From Sisyra terminalis (lineage: Eukaryota; Arthropoda; Insecta; Neuroptera; Sisyridae), in the NCBI GenBank assembly GCA_958496175.1, contig OY292280.1, forward strand, positions 2,294,001-2,358,000: DNA of 64,000 bases. Reading direction: 5' to 3'. The number at the start of each line of letters is the position of its first letter. The first letter of the stretch is position 1. The notes below the pieces were generated by a model that saw only the letters and a program-made list of their open reading frames with translations, was not told the DNA's origin and did not search any database. A program made the translations under genes and the position numbers. Positions 13,501 to 28,300 of this stretch are shown here, one piece after another.

Positions 13501-16500
13501 TAAAATTTTTTCACATAACATCTCACGTAAGGGCATTGTTTAATAATCCGTTGTGAAAATTAGCTCTTATAAGGAAAAGTCACCCCTCGAAAATGACCAT
13601 TTTTTAGGCCAAATTGGTGCATGCGTTTTCACCTCCTTAAATTCCCGATTTAATTTTCCAAGGATCTAGCCAATAAATGGTAACTATTTTTATGCAATAC
13701 TATTAAGGATGATTTAGTCTAAAATATTCTACCTAATTTTCAAGAAACAAATCATCCCTTATATCCTTTTTATGCACTTGAAAATAGTCCTATTTGGAAC
13801 TTTGAATCGATATTGCGGGTGTCCTTTTGCACACAGGACTAAAATTTTTTCACATAACATCTCACGTAAGGGCATTGTTTAATAATCCGTTGTGAAAATT
13901 AGCTCTTATAAGGAAAAGTCACCCCTCGAAAATGACCATTTTTTAGGCCAAATTGGTACATGCGTTTTCACCTCCTTAAATTCCCGATTTAATTTTCCAT
14001 GGATCTAGCCAATAAATGGTAACTATTTTTATGCAATACTATTAAGGATGATTTAATCTAAAATATTCTACCTAATTTTCAAGAAACAAATCATCCCTTA
14101 TATCCTTTTTTTGCACTTGAAAATAGTCCTATTTGGAACTTTGAATCGATATTGCGGGTGTCCTTTTGCACACAGGACTAAAATTTTTTCCCATAACATC
14201 TCACGTAAGGGCATTGTTTAATAATCCGTTGTGAAAATTAGCTCTTATAAGGAAAAGTCACCCCTCGAAAATGACCATTTTTTTGGCCAAATTGGTACAT
14301 GCGTTTTCACCTCCTTAAATTCCCGATTTAATTTTCCAAGGATCTAGCCAATAAATGGTAACTATTTTTATGCAATACTATTAAGGATGATTTAGTCTAA
14401 AATATTCTACCTAATTTTCAAGAAACAAATCATCCCTTATATCCTTTTTATGCACTTGAAAATAGTCCTATTTGGAACTTTGAATCGATATTGCGGGTGT
14501 CCTTTTGCACACAGGACTAAAATTTTTTCACATAACATCTCACGTAAGGGCATTGTTTAATAATCCGTTGTGAAAATTAGCTCTTATAAGGAAAAGTCAC
14601 CCCTCGAAAATGACCATTTTTTTGGCCAAATTGGTGCATGCGTTTTCACATCCTTAAATTCCCGACTTAATTTTCCTAGGATCTAGCTAATAAATGGTAA
14701 CTATTTTTATGCAATACTATTAAGGATGATTTAGTCTAAAATATTCTACCTAATTTTCAAGAAACAAATCATCCCTTATATCCTTTTTATGCACTTGAAA
14801 ATAGTCCTATTTGGAACTTTGAATCGATATTGCGGGTGTCCTTTTGCACACAGGACTAAAATTTTTTCACATAACAAATCACGTTAGGGCATTGTTTAAT
14901 AATCCGTTGTGAAAATTAGCTCTTATAAGGAAAAGTCACCCCTCGAAAATGACCATTTTTTAGGCCAAATTGGTGCATGCGTTTTCACCTCCTTAAATTC
15001 CCGATTTAATTTTCCAAGGATCTAGCCAATAAATGGTAACTATTTTTATGCAATACTATTAAGGATGATTTAGTCTAAAATATTCTACCTAATTTTCAAG
15101 AAACAAATCATCCCTTATATCCTTTTTATGCACTTGAAAATAGTCCTATTTGGAACTTTGAATCGATATTGCGGGTGTCCTTTTGCACACAGGACTAAAA
15201 TTTTTTCACATAACATCTCACGTAAGGGCATTGTTTAATAATCCGTTGTGAAAATTAGCTCTTATAAGGAAAAGTCACCCCTCGAAAATGACCATTTTTT
15301 AGGCCAAATTGGTACATGCGTTTTCACCTCCTTAAATTCCCGATTTAATTTTCCATGGATCTAGCCAATAAATGGTAACTATTTTTATGCAATACTATTA
15401 AGGATGATTTAATCTAAAATATTCTACCTAATTTTCAAGAAACAAATCATCCCTTATATCCTTTTTTTGCACTTGAAAATAGTCCTATTTGGAACTTTGA
15501 ATCGATATTGCGGGTGTCCTTTTGCACACAGGACTAAAATTTTTTCCCATAACATCTCACGTAAGGGCATTGTTTAATAATCCGTTGTGAAAATTAGCTC
15601 TTATAAGGAAAAGTCACCCCTCGAAAATGACCATTTTTTTGGCCAAATTGGTACATGCGTTTTCACCTCCTTAAATTCCCGATTTAATTTTCCAAGGATC
15701 TAGCCAATAAATGGTAACTATTTTTATGCAATACTATTAAGGATGATTTAGTCTAAAATATTCTACCTAATTTTCAAGAAACAAATCATCCCTTATATCC
15801 TTTTTATGCACTTGAAAATAGTCCTATTTGGAACTTTGAATCGATATTGCGGGTGTCCTTTTGCACACAGGACTAAAATTTTTTCACATAACATCTCACG
15901 TAAGGGCATTGTTTAATAATCCGTTGTGAAAATTAGCTCTTATAAGGAAAAGTCACCCCTCGAAAATGACCATTTTTTAGGCCAAATTGGTGCATGCGTT
16001 TTCACCTCCTTAAATTCCCGATTTAATTTTCCAAGGATCTAGCCAATAAATGGTAACTATTTTTATGCAATACTATTAAGGATGATTTAGTCAAAAATAT
16101 TCTACCTAATTTTCAAGAAACAAATCATCCCTTATATCCTTTTTATGCACTTGAAAATAGTCCTATTTGGAACTTTGAATCGATATTGCGGGTGTCCTTT
16201 TGCACACAGGACTAAAATTTTTTCACATAACATCTCACGTAAGGGCATTGTTTAATAATCCGTTGTGAAAATTAGCTCTTATAAGGAAAAGTCACCCCTC
16301 GAAAATGACCATTTTTTAGGCCAAATTGGTGCATGCGTTTTCACCTCCTTAAATTCCCGATTTAATTTTCCAAGGATCTAGCCAATAAATGGTAACTATT
16401 TTTATGCAATACTATTAAGGATGATTTAGTCTAAAATATTCTACCTAATTTTCAAGAAACAAATCATCCCTTATATCCTTTTTATGCACTTGAAAATAGT

Positions 16501-17967
16501 CCTATTTGGAACTTTGAATCGATATTGCGGGTGTCCTTTTGCACACAGGACTAAAATTTTTTCACATAACATCTCACGTATAGGCATTGTTTAATAATCC
16601 GTTGTGAAAATTAGCTCTTATAAGGAAAAGTCACCCCTCGAAAATGACCATTTTTTTGGCCAAATTGGTGCATGCGTTTTCACATCCTTAAATTCCCGAT
16701 TTAATTTTCCAAGGATCTAGCCAATAAATGGTAACTATTTTTATGCAATACTATTAAGGATGATTTAGTCTAAAATATTCTACCTAATTTTCAAGAAACA
16801 AATCATCCCTTATATCCTTTTTATGCACTTGAAAATAGTCCTATTTGGAACTTTGAATCGATATTGCGGGTGTCCTTTTGCACACAGGACTAAAATTTTT
16901 TCACATAACATCTCACGTAAGGGCATTGTTTAATAATCCGTTGTGAAAATTAGCTCTTATAAGGAAAAGTCACCCCTCGAAAATGACCATTTTTTTGGCC
17001 AAATTGGTGCATGCGTTTTCACATCCTTAAATTCCCGACTTAATTTTCCTAGGATCTAGCTAATAAATGGTAACTATTTTTATGCAATACTATTAAGGAT
17101 GATTTAGTCTAAAATATTCTACCTAATTTTCAAGAAACAAATCATCCCTTATATCCTTTTTATGCACTTGAAAATAGTCCTATTTGGAACTTTGAATCGA
17201 TATTGCGGGTGTCCTTTTGCACACAGGACTAAAATTTTTTCACATAACAAATCACGTTAGGGCATTGTTTAATAATCCGTTGTGAAAATTAGCTCTTATA
17301 AGGAAAAGTCACCCCTCGAAAATGACCATTTTTTTGGCCAAATTGGTGCATGCGTTTTCACATCCTTAAATTCCCGATTTAATTTTCCTAGGATCTAGCC
17401 ATTAAATGGTAACTATTTTTATGCAATACTATTAAGGATGATTTAGTCTAAAATATTCTACCTAATTTTCAAGAAACAAATCATCCCTTATATCCTTTTT
17501 ATGCACTTGAAAATAGTCCTATTTGGAACTTTGAATCGATATTGCGGGTGTCCTTTTGCACACAGGACTAAAATTTTTTCACATAACATCTCACGTAAGG
17601 GCATTGTTTAATAATCCGTTGTGAAAATTAGCTCTTATAAGGAAAAGTCACCCCTCGAAAATGACCATTTTTTTGGCCAAATTGGTGCATGCGTTTTCAC
17701 ATCCTTAAATTCCCGATTTAATTATCCTAGGATCTAGCCAATAAATGGTAACTATTTTTATGCAATACTATTAAGGATGATTTAGTCTAAAATATTCTAC
17801 CTAATTTTCAAGAAACAAATCATCCCTTATATCCTTTTTATGCACTTGAAAATAGTCCTATTTGGAACTTTGAATCGATATTGCGGGTGTCCTTTTGCAC
17901 ACAGGACTAAAATTTTTTCACATAACATCTCAAGTAAGGGCATTGTTTAATAATCCGTTGTGAAAAT
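10171..17967 (+). repeat. Eight-monomer segment duplicated at 15-monomer (5085 bp) offset
   Basis: Monomers at 10171-12882 recur in order at 15256-17967. Shared private markers are AGTCAAAAATATT (third monomer), CGTATAGG (fourth), CGACTTAATTTTCCTAGG with AACAAATCACGTTAGG (sixth), GCCATTAAATGG (seventh) and TTAATTATCC with CTCAAGTAAGG (eighth). The monomers just outside both copies differ from each other, so the duplication is about 2.7 kb. The last three monomers appear again near 18985-20340 with one extra monomer inserted (19663-20001). Confidence 0.82.
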
Positions 17968-20900
17968 TAGCTCTTATAAGGAAAAGTCACCCCTCGAAAA
18001 TGACCATTTTTTTGGCCAAATTGGTGCATGCGTTTTCACATCCTTAAATTCCCGATTTAATTTTCCTAGGATCTAGCCAATAAATGGTAACTATTTTTAT
18101 GCAATACTATTAAGGATGATTTAGTCTAAAATATTCTACCTAATTTTCAAGAAACAAATCATCCCTTATATCCTTTTTATGCACTTGAAAATAGTCCTAT
18201 TTGGAACTTTGAATCGATATTGCGGGTGTCCTTTTGCACACAGGACTAAAATTTTTTCACATAACATCTCACGTAAGGGCATTGTTTAATAATCCGTTGT
18301 GAAAATTAGCTCTTATAAGGAAAAGTCACCCCTCGAAAATGACCATTTTTTTGGCCAAATTGGTGCATGCGTTTTCACATCCTTAAATTCCCGATTTAAT
18401 TTTCCTAGGATCTAGCCAATAAATGGTAACTATTTTTATGCAATACTATTAAGGATGATTTAGTCTAAAATATTCTACCTAATTTTCAAGAAACAAATCA
18501 TCCCTTATATCCTTTTTATGCACTTGAAAATAGTCCTATTTGGAACTTTGAATCGATATTGCGGGTGTCCATTTGCACACAGGACTAAAATTTTTTCACA
18601 TAACATCTCACGTAAGGGCATTGTTTAATAATCCGTTGTGAAAATTAGCTCTTATAAGGAAAAGTCACCCCTCGAAAATGACCATTTTTTTGGCCAAATT
18701 GGTGCATGCGTTTTCACATCCTTAAATTCCCGACTTAATTTTCCTAGGATCTAGCTAATAAATGGTAACTATTTTTATGCAATACTATTAAGGATGATTT
18801 AGTCTAAAATATTCTACCTAATTTTCAAGAAACAAATCATCCCTTATATCCTTTTTATGCACTTGAAAATAGTCCTATTTGGAACTTTGAATCGATATTG
18901 CGGGTGTCCTTTTGCACACAGGACTAAAATTTTTTCACATAACATCTCACGTAAGGGCATTGTTTAATAATCCGTTGTGAAAATTAGCTCTTATAAGGAA
19001 AAGTCACCCCTCGAAAATGACCATTTTTTTGGCCAAATTGGTGCATGCGTTTTCACATCCTTAAATTCCCGACTTAATTTTCCTAGGATCTAGCTAATAA
19101 ATGGTAACTATTTTTATGCAATACTATTAAGGATGATTTAGTCTAAAATATTCTACCTAATTTTCAAGAAACAAATCATCCCTTATATCCTTTTTATGCA
19201 CTTGAAAATAGTCCTATTTGGAACTTTGAATCGATATTGCGGGTGTCCTTTTGCACACAGGACTAAAATTTTTTCACATAACAAATCACGTTAGGGCATT
19301 GTTTAATAATCCGTTGTGAAAATTAGCTCTTATAAGGAAAAGTCACCCCTCGAAAATGACCATTTTTTTGGCCAAATTGGTGCATGCGTTTTCACATCCT
19401 TAAATTCCCGATTTAATTTTCCTAGGATCTAGCCATTAAATGGTAACTATTTTTATGCAATACTATTAAGGATGATTTAGTCTAAAATATTCTACCTAAT
19501 TTTCAAGAAACAAATCATCCCTTATATCCTTTTTATGCACTTGAAAATAGTCCTATTTGGAACTTTGAATCGATATTGCGGGTGTCCTTTTGCACACAGG
19601 ACTAAAATTTTTTCACATAACATCTCACGTAAGGGCATTGTTTAATAATCCGTTGTGAAAATTAGCTCTTATAAGGAAAAGTCACCCCTCGAAAATGACC
19701 ATTTTTTTGGCCAAATTGGTGCATGCGTTTTCACATCCTTAAATTCCCGATTTAATTTTCCTAGGATCTAGCCAATAAATGGTAACTATTTTTATGCAAT
19801 ACTATTAAGGATGATTTAGTCTAAAATATTCTACCTAATTTTCAAGAAACAAATCATCCCTTATATCCTTTTTATGCACTTGAAAATAGTCCTATTTGGA
19901 ACTTTGAATCGATATTGCGGGTGTCCTTTTGCACACAGGACTAAAATTTTTTCACATAACATCTCACGTAAGGGCATTGTTTAATAATCCGTTGTGAAAA
20001 TTAGCTCTTATAAGGAAAAGTCACCCCTCGAAAATGACCATTTTTTTGGCCAAATTGGTGCATGCGTTTTCACATCCTTAAATTCCCGATTTAATTATCC
20101 TAGGATCTAGCCAATAAATGGTAACTATTTTTATGCAATACTATTAAGGATGATTTAGTCTAAAATATTCTACCTAATTTTCAAGAAACAAATCATCCCT
20201 TATATCCTTTTTATGCACTTGAAAATAGTCCTATTTGGAACTTTGAATCGATATTGCGGGTGTCCTTTTGCACACAGGACTAAAATTTTTTCACATAACA
20301 TCTCAAGTAAGGGCATTGTTTAATAATCCGTTGTGAAAATTAGCTCTTATAAGGAAAAGTCACCCATCGAAAATGACCATTTTTTTGGCCAAATTGGTGC
20401 ATGCGTTTTCACATCCTTAAATTCCCGATTTAATTTTCCTAGGATCTAGCCAATAAATGGTAACTATTTTTATGCAATACTATTAAGGATGATTTAGTCT
20501 AAAATATTCTACCTAATTTTCAAGAAACAAATCATCCCTTATATCCTTTTTATGCACTTGAAAATAGTCCTATTTGGAACTTTGAATCGATATTGCGGGT
20601 GTCCTTTTGCACACAGGACTAAAATTTTTTCACATAACATCTCACGTAAGGGCATTGTTTAATAATCCGTTGTGAAAATTAGCTCTTATAAGGAAAAGTC
20701 ACCCCTCGAAAATGACCATTTTTTTGGCCAAATTGGTGCATGCGTTTTCACATCCTTAAATTCCCGATTTAATTTTCCTAGGATCTAGCCAATAAATGGT
20801 AACTATTTTTATGCAATACTATTAAGGATGATTTAGTCTAAAATATTCTACCTAATTTTCAAGAAACAAATCATCCCTTATATCCTTTTTATGCACTTGA

Positions 20901-22374
20901 AAATAGTCCTATTTGGAACTTTGAATCGATATTGCGGGTGTCCTTTTGCACACAGGACTAAAATTTTTTCACATAACATCTCACGTAAGGGCATTGTTTA
21001 ATAATCCGTTGTGAAAATTAGCTCTTATAAGGAAAAGTCACCCCTCGAAAATGACCATTTTTTTGGCCAAATTGGTGCATGCGTTTTCACATCCTTAAAT
21101 TCCCGATTTAATTTTCCTAGGATCTAGCCAATAAATGGTAACTATTTTTATGCAATACTATTAAGGATGATTTAGTCTAAAATATTCTACCTAATTTTCA
21201 AGAAACAAATCATCCCTTATATCCTTTTTATGCACTTGAAAATAGTCCTATTTGGAACTTTGAATCGATATTGCGGGTGTCCTTTTGCACACAGGACTAA
21301 AATTTTTTCACATAACATCTCACGTAAGGGCATTGTTTAATAATCCGTTGTGAAAATTAGCTCTTATAAGGAAAAGTCACCCCTCGAAAATGATCATTTT
21401 TTTGGCCAAATTGGTGCATGCGTTTTCACATCCTTAAATTCCCGATTTAATTTTCCTAGGATCTAGCCAATAAATGGTAACTATTTTTATGCAATACTAT
21501 TAAGGATGATTTAGTCTAAAATATTCTACCTAATTTTCAAGAAACAAATCATCCCTTATATCCTTTTTATGCACTTGAAAATAGTCCTATTTGGAACTTT
21601 GAATCGATATTGCGGGTGTCCTTTTGCACACAGGACTAAAATTTTTTCACATAACATCTCACGTAAGGGCATTGTTTAATAATCCGTTGTGAAAATTAGC
21701 TCTTATAAGGAAAAGTCACCCCTCGAAAATGACCATTTTTTTGGCCAAATTGGTGCATGCGTTTTCACATCCTTAAATTCCCGATTTAATTTTCCTAGGA
21801 TCTAGCCAATAAATGGTAACTATTTTTATGCAATACTATTAAGGATGATTTAGTCTAAAATATTCTACCTAATTTTCAAGAAACAAATCATCCCTTATAT
21901 CCTTTTTATGCACTTGAAAATAGTCCTATTTGGAACTTTGAATCGATATTGCGGGAGTCGTTTTGCACACAGGACTAAAATTTTTTCACATAACATCTCA
22001 CGTAAGGGCATTGTTTAATAATCCGTTGTGAAAATTAGCTCTTATAAGGAAAAGTCACCCCTCGAAAATGACCATTTTTTTGGCCAAATTGGTGCATGCG
22101 TTTTCACATCCTTAAATTCCCGATTTAATTTTCCTAGGATCTAGCCAATAAATGGTAACTATTTTTATGCAATACTATTAAGGATGATTTAGTCTAAAAT
22201 ATTCTACCTAATTTTCAAGAAACAAATCATCCCTTATATCCTTTTTATGCACTTGAAAATAGTCCTATTTGGAACTTTGAATCGATATTGCGGGTGTCCT
22301 TTTGCACACAGGACTGAAATTTTTTCACATAACATCTCACGTAAGGGCATTGTTTAATAATCCGTTGTGAAAAT
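17968..22374 (+). repeat. Homogeneous CCTAGG satellite subfamily block
   Basis: Thirteen consecutive monomers carry CCTAGG instead of CCAAGG or CCATGG, nearly always with GTGCATG and CACATCC. This subfamily is absent from the opposite array at 43983-64000. Several neighbours are almost identical, so the block looks like a recent local expansion. Single private changes occur, for example ACCCATCG near 20361, GGGAGTCG near 21955 and GGACTGAAAT near 22312. Confidence 0.8.
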
Positions 22375-25300
22375 TAGCTCTTATAAGGAAAAGTCACCCC
22401 TCGAAAATGACCATTTTTTAGGCCAAATTGGTACATGCGTTTTCACCTCCTTAAATTCCCGATTTAATTTTCCATGGATCTAGCCAATAAATGGTAACTA
22501 TTTTTATGCAATACTATTAAGGATGATTTAATCTAAAATATTCTACCTTATTTTCAAGAAACAAATCATCCCTTATATCCTTTTTTTGCACTTGAAAATA
22601 GTCCTATTTGGAACTTTGAATCGATATTGCGGGTGTCCTTTTGCACACAGGACTAAAATTTTTTCACATAACATCTCACGTAAGGGCATTGTTTAATAAT
22701 CCGTTGTGAAAATTAGCTCTTATAAGGAAAAGTCACCCCTCGAAAATGACCATTTTTAAGGCCAAATTGGTGCATGCGTTTTCACCTCCTTAAATTCCCG
22801 ATTTAATTTTCCAAGGATCTAGCCAATAAATGGTAACTATTTTTATGCAATACTATTAAGGATGATTTAGTCTAAAATATTCTACCTAATTTTCAAGAAA
22901 CAAATCATCCCTTATATCCTTTTTATGCACTTGAAAATAGTCCTATTTGGAACTTTGAATCGATATTGCGGGTGTCCTTTTGCACACAGGACTAAAATTT
23001 TTTCACATAACATCTCACGTAAGGGCATTGTTTAATAATCCGTTGTGAAAATTAGCTCTTATAAGGAAAAGTCACCCCTCGAAAATGACCATTTTTTTGG
23101 CCAAATTGGTGCATGCGTTTTCACATCCTTAAATTTCCGATTTAATTTTCCTAGGATCTAGCCAATAAATGGTAACTATTTTTATGCAATACTATTAAGG
23201 ATGATTTAGTCTAAAATATTCTACCTAATTTTCAAGAAACAAATCATCCCTTATATCCTTTTTATGCACTTGAAAATAGTCCTATTTGGAACTTTGAATC
23301 GATATTGCGGGAGTCGTTTTGCACACAGGACTAAAATTTTTTCACATAACATCTCACGTAAGGGCATTGTTTAATAATCCGTTGTGAAAATTAGCTCTTA
23401 TAAGGAAAAGTCACCCCTCGAAAATGACCATTTTTTAGGCCAAATTGGTACATGCGTTTTCTCCTCCTTAAATTCCCGATTTAATTTTCCAAGGATCTAG
23501 CCAGTAAATGGTAACTATTTTTATGCAATACTATTAAGGATGATTAAGTCTAAAATATTCTACCTAATTTTCAAGAAACAAATCATCCCTTATATCCTTT
23601 TTATGCACTTGAAAATAGTCCTATTTGGAACTTTGAATCGATATTGCGGGTGTCCTTTTGCACACAGGACTAAAATTTTTTCACATAACATCTCGCGTAT
23701 AGGCATTGTTTAATAATCCGTTGTGAAAATTAGCTCTTATAAGGAAAAGTCACCCCTCGAAAATGACCATTTTTTTGGCCAAATTGGTGCATGCGTTTTC
23801 ACATCCTTAAATTTCCGATTTAATTTTCCTAGGATCTAGCCAATAAATGGTAACTATTTTTATGCAATACTATTAAGGATGAATTAGTCTAAAATATTCT
23901 ACCTAATTTTCAAGAAACAAATCATCCCTTATATCCTTTTTATGCACTTGAAAATAGTCCTATTTGGAACTTTGAATCGATATTGCGGGTGTCCTTTTGC
24001 ACACAGGACTGAAATTTTTTCACATAACATCTCACGTAAGGGCATTGTTTAATAATCCGTTGTGAAAATTAGCTCTTATAAGGAAAAGTCACCCCTCGAA
24101 AATGACCATTTTTTAGGCCAAATTGGTACATGCGTTTTCTCCTCCTTAAATTCCCGATTTAATTTTCCAAGGATCTAGCCAGTAAATGGTAACTATTTTT
24201 ATGCAATACTATTAAGGATGATTAAGTCTAAAATATTCTACCTAATTTTCAAGAAACAAATCATCCCTTATATCCTTTTTATGCACTTGAAAATAGTCCT
24301 ATTTGGAACTTTGAATCGATATTGCGGGTGTCCTTTTGCACACAGGACTAAAATTTTTTCACATAACATCTCGCGTATAGGCATTGTTTAATAATCCGTT
24401 GTGAAAATTAGCTCTTATAAGGAAAAGTCACCCCTCGAAAATGACCATTTTTTTGGCCAAATTGGTGCATGCGTTTTCACATCCTTAAATTCCCGATTTA
24501 ATTTTCCAAGGATCTAGCCAATAAATGGTATCTATTTTTATGCAATACTATTAAGGATGATTTAGTCTAAAATATTCTACCTAATTTTCAAGAAACAAAT
24601 CATCCCTTATATCCTTTTTATGCACTTGAAAATAGTCCTATTTGGAACTTTGAATCGATATTGCGGGTGTCCATTTGCACACAGGACTAAAATTTTTTCA
24701 CATAACATCTCACGTAAGGGCATTGTTTAATAATCCGTTGTGAAAATTAGCTCTTATAAGGAAAAGTCACCCCTCGAAAATGACCATTTTTTAGGCCAAA
24801 TTGGTACATGCGTTTTCACCTCCTTAAATTCCCGATTTAATTTTCCATGGATCTAGCCAATAAATGGTAACTATTTTTATGCAATACTATTAAGGATGAT
24901 TTAATCTAAAATATTCTACCTAATTTTCAAGAAACAAATCATCCCTTATATCCTTTTTTGGCACTTGAAAATAGTCCTATTTGGAACTTTGAATCGATAT
25001 TGCGGGTGTCCTTTTGCACACAGGACTAAAATTTTTTCACATAACATCTCACGTAAGGGCATTGTTTAATAAGCCGTTGTGAAAATTAGCTCTTATAAGG
25101 AAAAGTCACCCCTCGAAAATGACCATTTTTTAGGCCAAATTGGTACATGCGTTTTCACATCCTTAAATTCCCGACTTAATTTTCCATGGATCTAGTCAAT
25201 AAATGGTAACTATTTTTATGCAATACTATTAAGGATGATTTAGTCTAAAATATTCTACCTAATTTTCAAGAAACAAATCATCCCTTATATCCTTTTTATG

Positions 25301-28300
25301 CACTTGAAAATAGTCCTATTTGGAACTTTGAATCGATATTGCGGGTGTCCTTTTGCACACAGGACTAAAATTTTTTCACATAACATCTCACGTAAGGGCA
25401 TTGTTTAATAATCCGTTGTGAAAATTAGCTCTTATAAGGAAAAGTCACCCCTCGAAAATGACCATTTTTTTGGCCAAATTGGTACATGCGTTTTCACCTC
25501 CTTAAATTCCCGATTTAATTTTCCAAGGATCTAGCCAATAAATGGTAACTATTTTTATGCAATACTATTAAGGATGATTTAGTCTAAAATATTCTACCTA
25601 ATTTTCAAGAAACAAATCATCCCTTATATCCTTTTTATGCACTTGAAAATAGTCCTATTTGGAACTTTGAATCGATATTGCGGGTGTCCTTTTGCACACA
25701 GGACTAAAATTTTTTCACATAACATCTCACGTAAGGGCATTGTTTAATAATCCGTTGTGAAAATTAGCTCTTATAAGGAAAAGTCACCCCTCGAAAATGA
25801 CCATTTTTTAGGCCAAATTGGTACATGCGTTTTCACCTCCTTAAATTCCCGATTTAATTTTCCAAGGATCTAGCCAATAAATGGTAACTATTTTTATGCA
25901 ATACTATTAAGGATGATTTAGTCTAAAATATTCTACCTAATTTTCAAGAAACAAATCATCCCTTATATCCTTTTTATGCACTTGAAAATAGTCCTATTTG
26001 GAACTTTGAATCGATATTGCGGGTGTCCTTTTGCACACAGGACTAAAATTTTTTCACATAACATCTCACGTATAGGCATTGTTTAATAATCCGTTGTGAA
26101 AATTAGCTCTTATAAGGAAAAGTCACCCCTCGAAAATGACCATTTTTTTGGCCAAATTGGTGCATGCGTTTTCACATCCTTAAATTCCCGATTTAATTTT
26201 CCAAGGATCTAGCCAATAAATGGTAACTATTTTTATGCAATACTATTAAGGATGATTTAGTCTAAAATATTCTACCTAATTTTCAAGAAACAAATCATCC
26301 CTTATATCCTTTTTATGCACTTGAAAATAATCCTATTTGGAACTTTGAATCGATATTGCGGGTGTCCTTTTGCACACAGGACTAAAATTTTTTCACATAA
26401 CATCTCACGTATAGGCATTGTTTATTAATCCGTTGTGAAAATTAGCTCTTATAAGGAAAAGTCACCCCTCGAAAATGACCATTTTTTTGGCCAAATTGGT
26501 GCATGCGTTTTCACATCCTTAAATTCCCGATTTAATTTTCCAAGGATCTAGCCAATAAATGGTATCTATTTTTATGCAATACTATTAAGGATGATTTAGT
26601 CTAAAATATTCTACCTAATTTTCAAGAAACAAATCATCCCTTATATCCTTTTTATGCACTTGAAAATAGTCCTATTTGGAACTTTGAATCGATATTGCGG
26701 GTGTCCATTTGCACACAGGACTAAAATTTTTTCACATAACATCTCACGTAAGGGCATTGTTTAATAATCCGTTGTGAAAATTAGCTCTTATAAGGAAAAG
26801 TCACCCCTCGAAAATGACCATTTTTTAGGCCAAATTGGTACATGCGTTTTCACCTCCTTAAATTCCCGATTTAATTTTCCATGGATCTAGCCAATAAATG
26901 GTAACTATTTTTATGCAATACAATTAAGGATGATTTAATCTAAAATATTCTACCTAATTTTCAAGAAACAAATCATCCCTTATATCCTTTTTTTGCACTT
27001 GAAAATAGTCCTATTTGGAACTTTGAATCGATATTGCGGGTGTCCTTTTGCACACAGGACTAAAATTTTTTCCCATAACATCTCACGTAAGGGCATTGTT
27101 TAATAATCCGTTGTGAAAATTAGCTCTTATAAGGAAAAGTCACCCCTCGAAAATGACCATTTTTTTGGCCAAATTGGTACATGCGTTTTCACCTCCTTAA
27201 ATTCCCGATTTAATTTTCCAAGGATCTAGCCAATAAATGGTAACTATTTTTATGCAATACTATTAAGGATGATTTAGTCTAAAATATTCTACCTAATTTT
27301 CAAGAAACAAATCATCCCTTATATCCTTTTTATGCACTTGAAAATAGTCCTATTTGGAAGTTTGAATCGATATTGCGGGTGTCCTTTTGCACACAGGACT
27401 AAAATTTTTTCACATAACATCTCACGTAAGGGCATTGTTTAATAATCCGTTGTGAAAATTAGCTCTTATAAGGAAAAGTCACCCCTCGAAAATGACCATT
27501 TTTTAGGCCAAATTGGTTCATGCGTTTTCACCTCCTTAAATTCCCGATTTAATTTTCCATGGATCTAGCCAATAAATGGTAACTATTTTTATGCAATACT
27601 ATTAAGGATGATTTAATCTAAAATATTCTACCTTATTTTCAAGAAACAAATCATCCCTTATATCCTTTTTTTGCACTTGAAAATAGTCCTATTTGGAACT
27701 TTGAATCGATATTGCGGGTGTCCTTTTGCACACAGGACTAAAATTTTTTCACATAACATCTCACGTAAGGGCATTGTTTAATAATCCGTTGTGAAAATTA
27801 GCTCTTATAAGGAAAAGTCACCCCTCGAAAATGACCATTTTTAAGGCCAAATTGGTGCATGCGTTTTCACCTCCTTAAATTCCCGATTTAATTTTCCAAG
27901 GATCTAGCCAATAAATGGTAACTATTTTTATGCAATACTATTAAGGATGATTTAATCTAAAATATTCTACCTTATTTTCAAGAAACAAATCATCCCTTAT
28001 ATCCTTTTTATGCACTTGAAAATAGTCCTATTTGGAACTTTGAATCGATATTGCGGGTGTCCTTTTGCACACAGGACTAAAATTTTTTCACATAACATCT
28101 CACGTAAGGGCATTGTTTAATAATCCGTTGTGAAAATTAGCTCTTATAAGGAAAAGTCACCCCTCGAAAATGACCATTTTTAAGGCCAAATTGGTGCATG
28201 CGTTTTCACCTCCTTAAATTCCCGATTTAATTTTCCAAGGATCTAGCCAATAAATGGTAACTATTTTTATGCAATACTATTAAGGATGATTTAATCTAAA

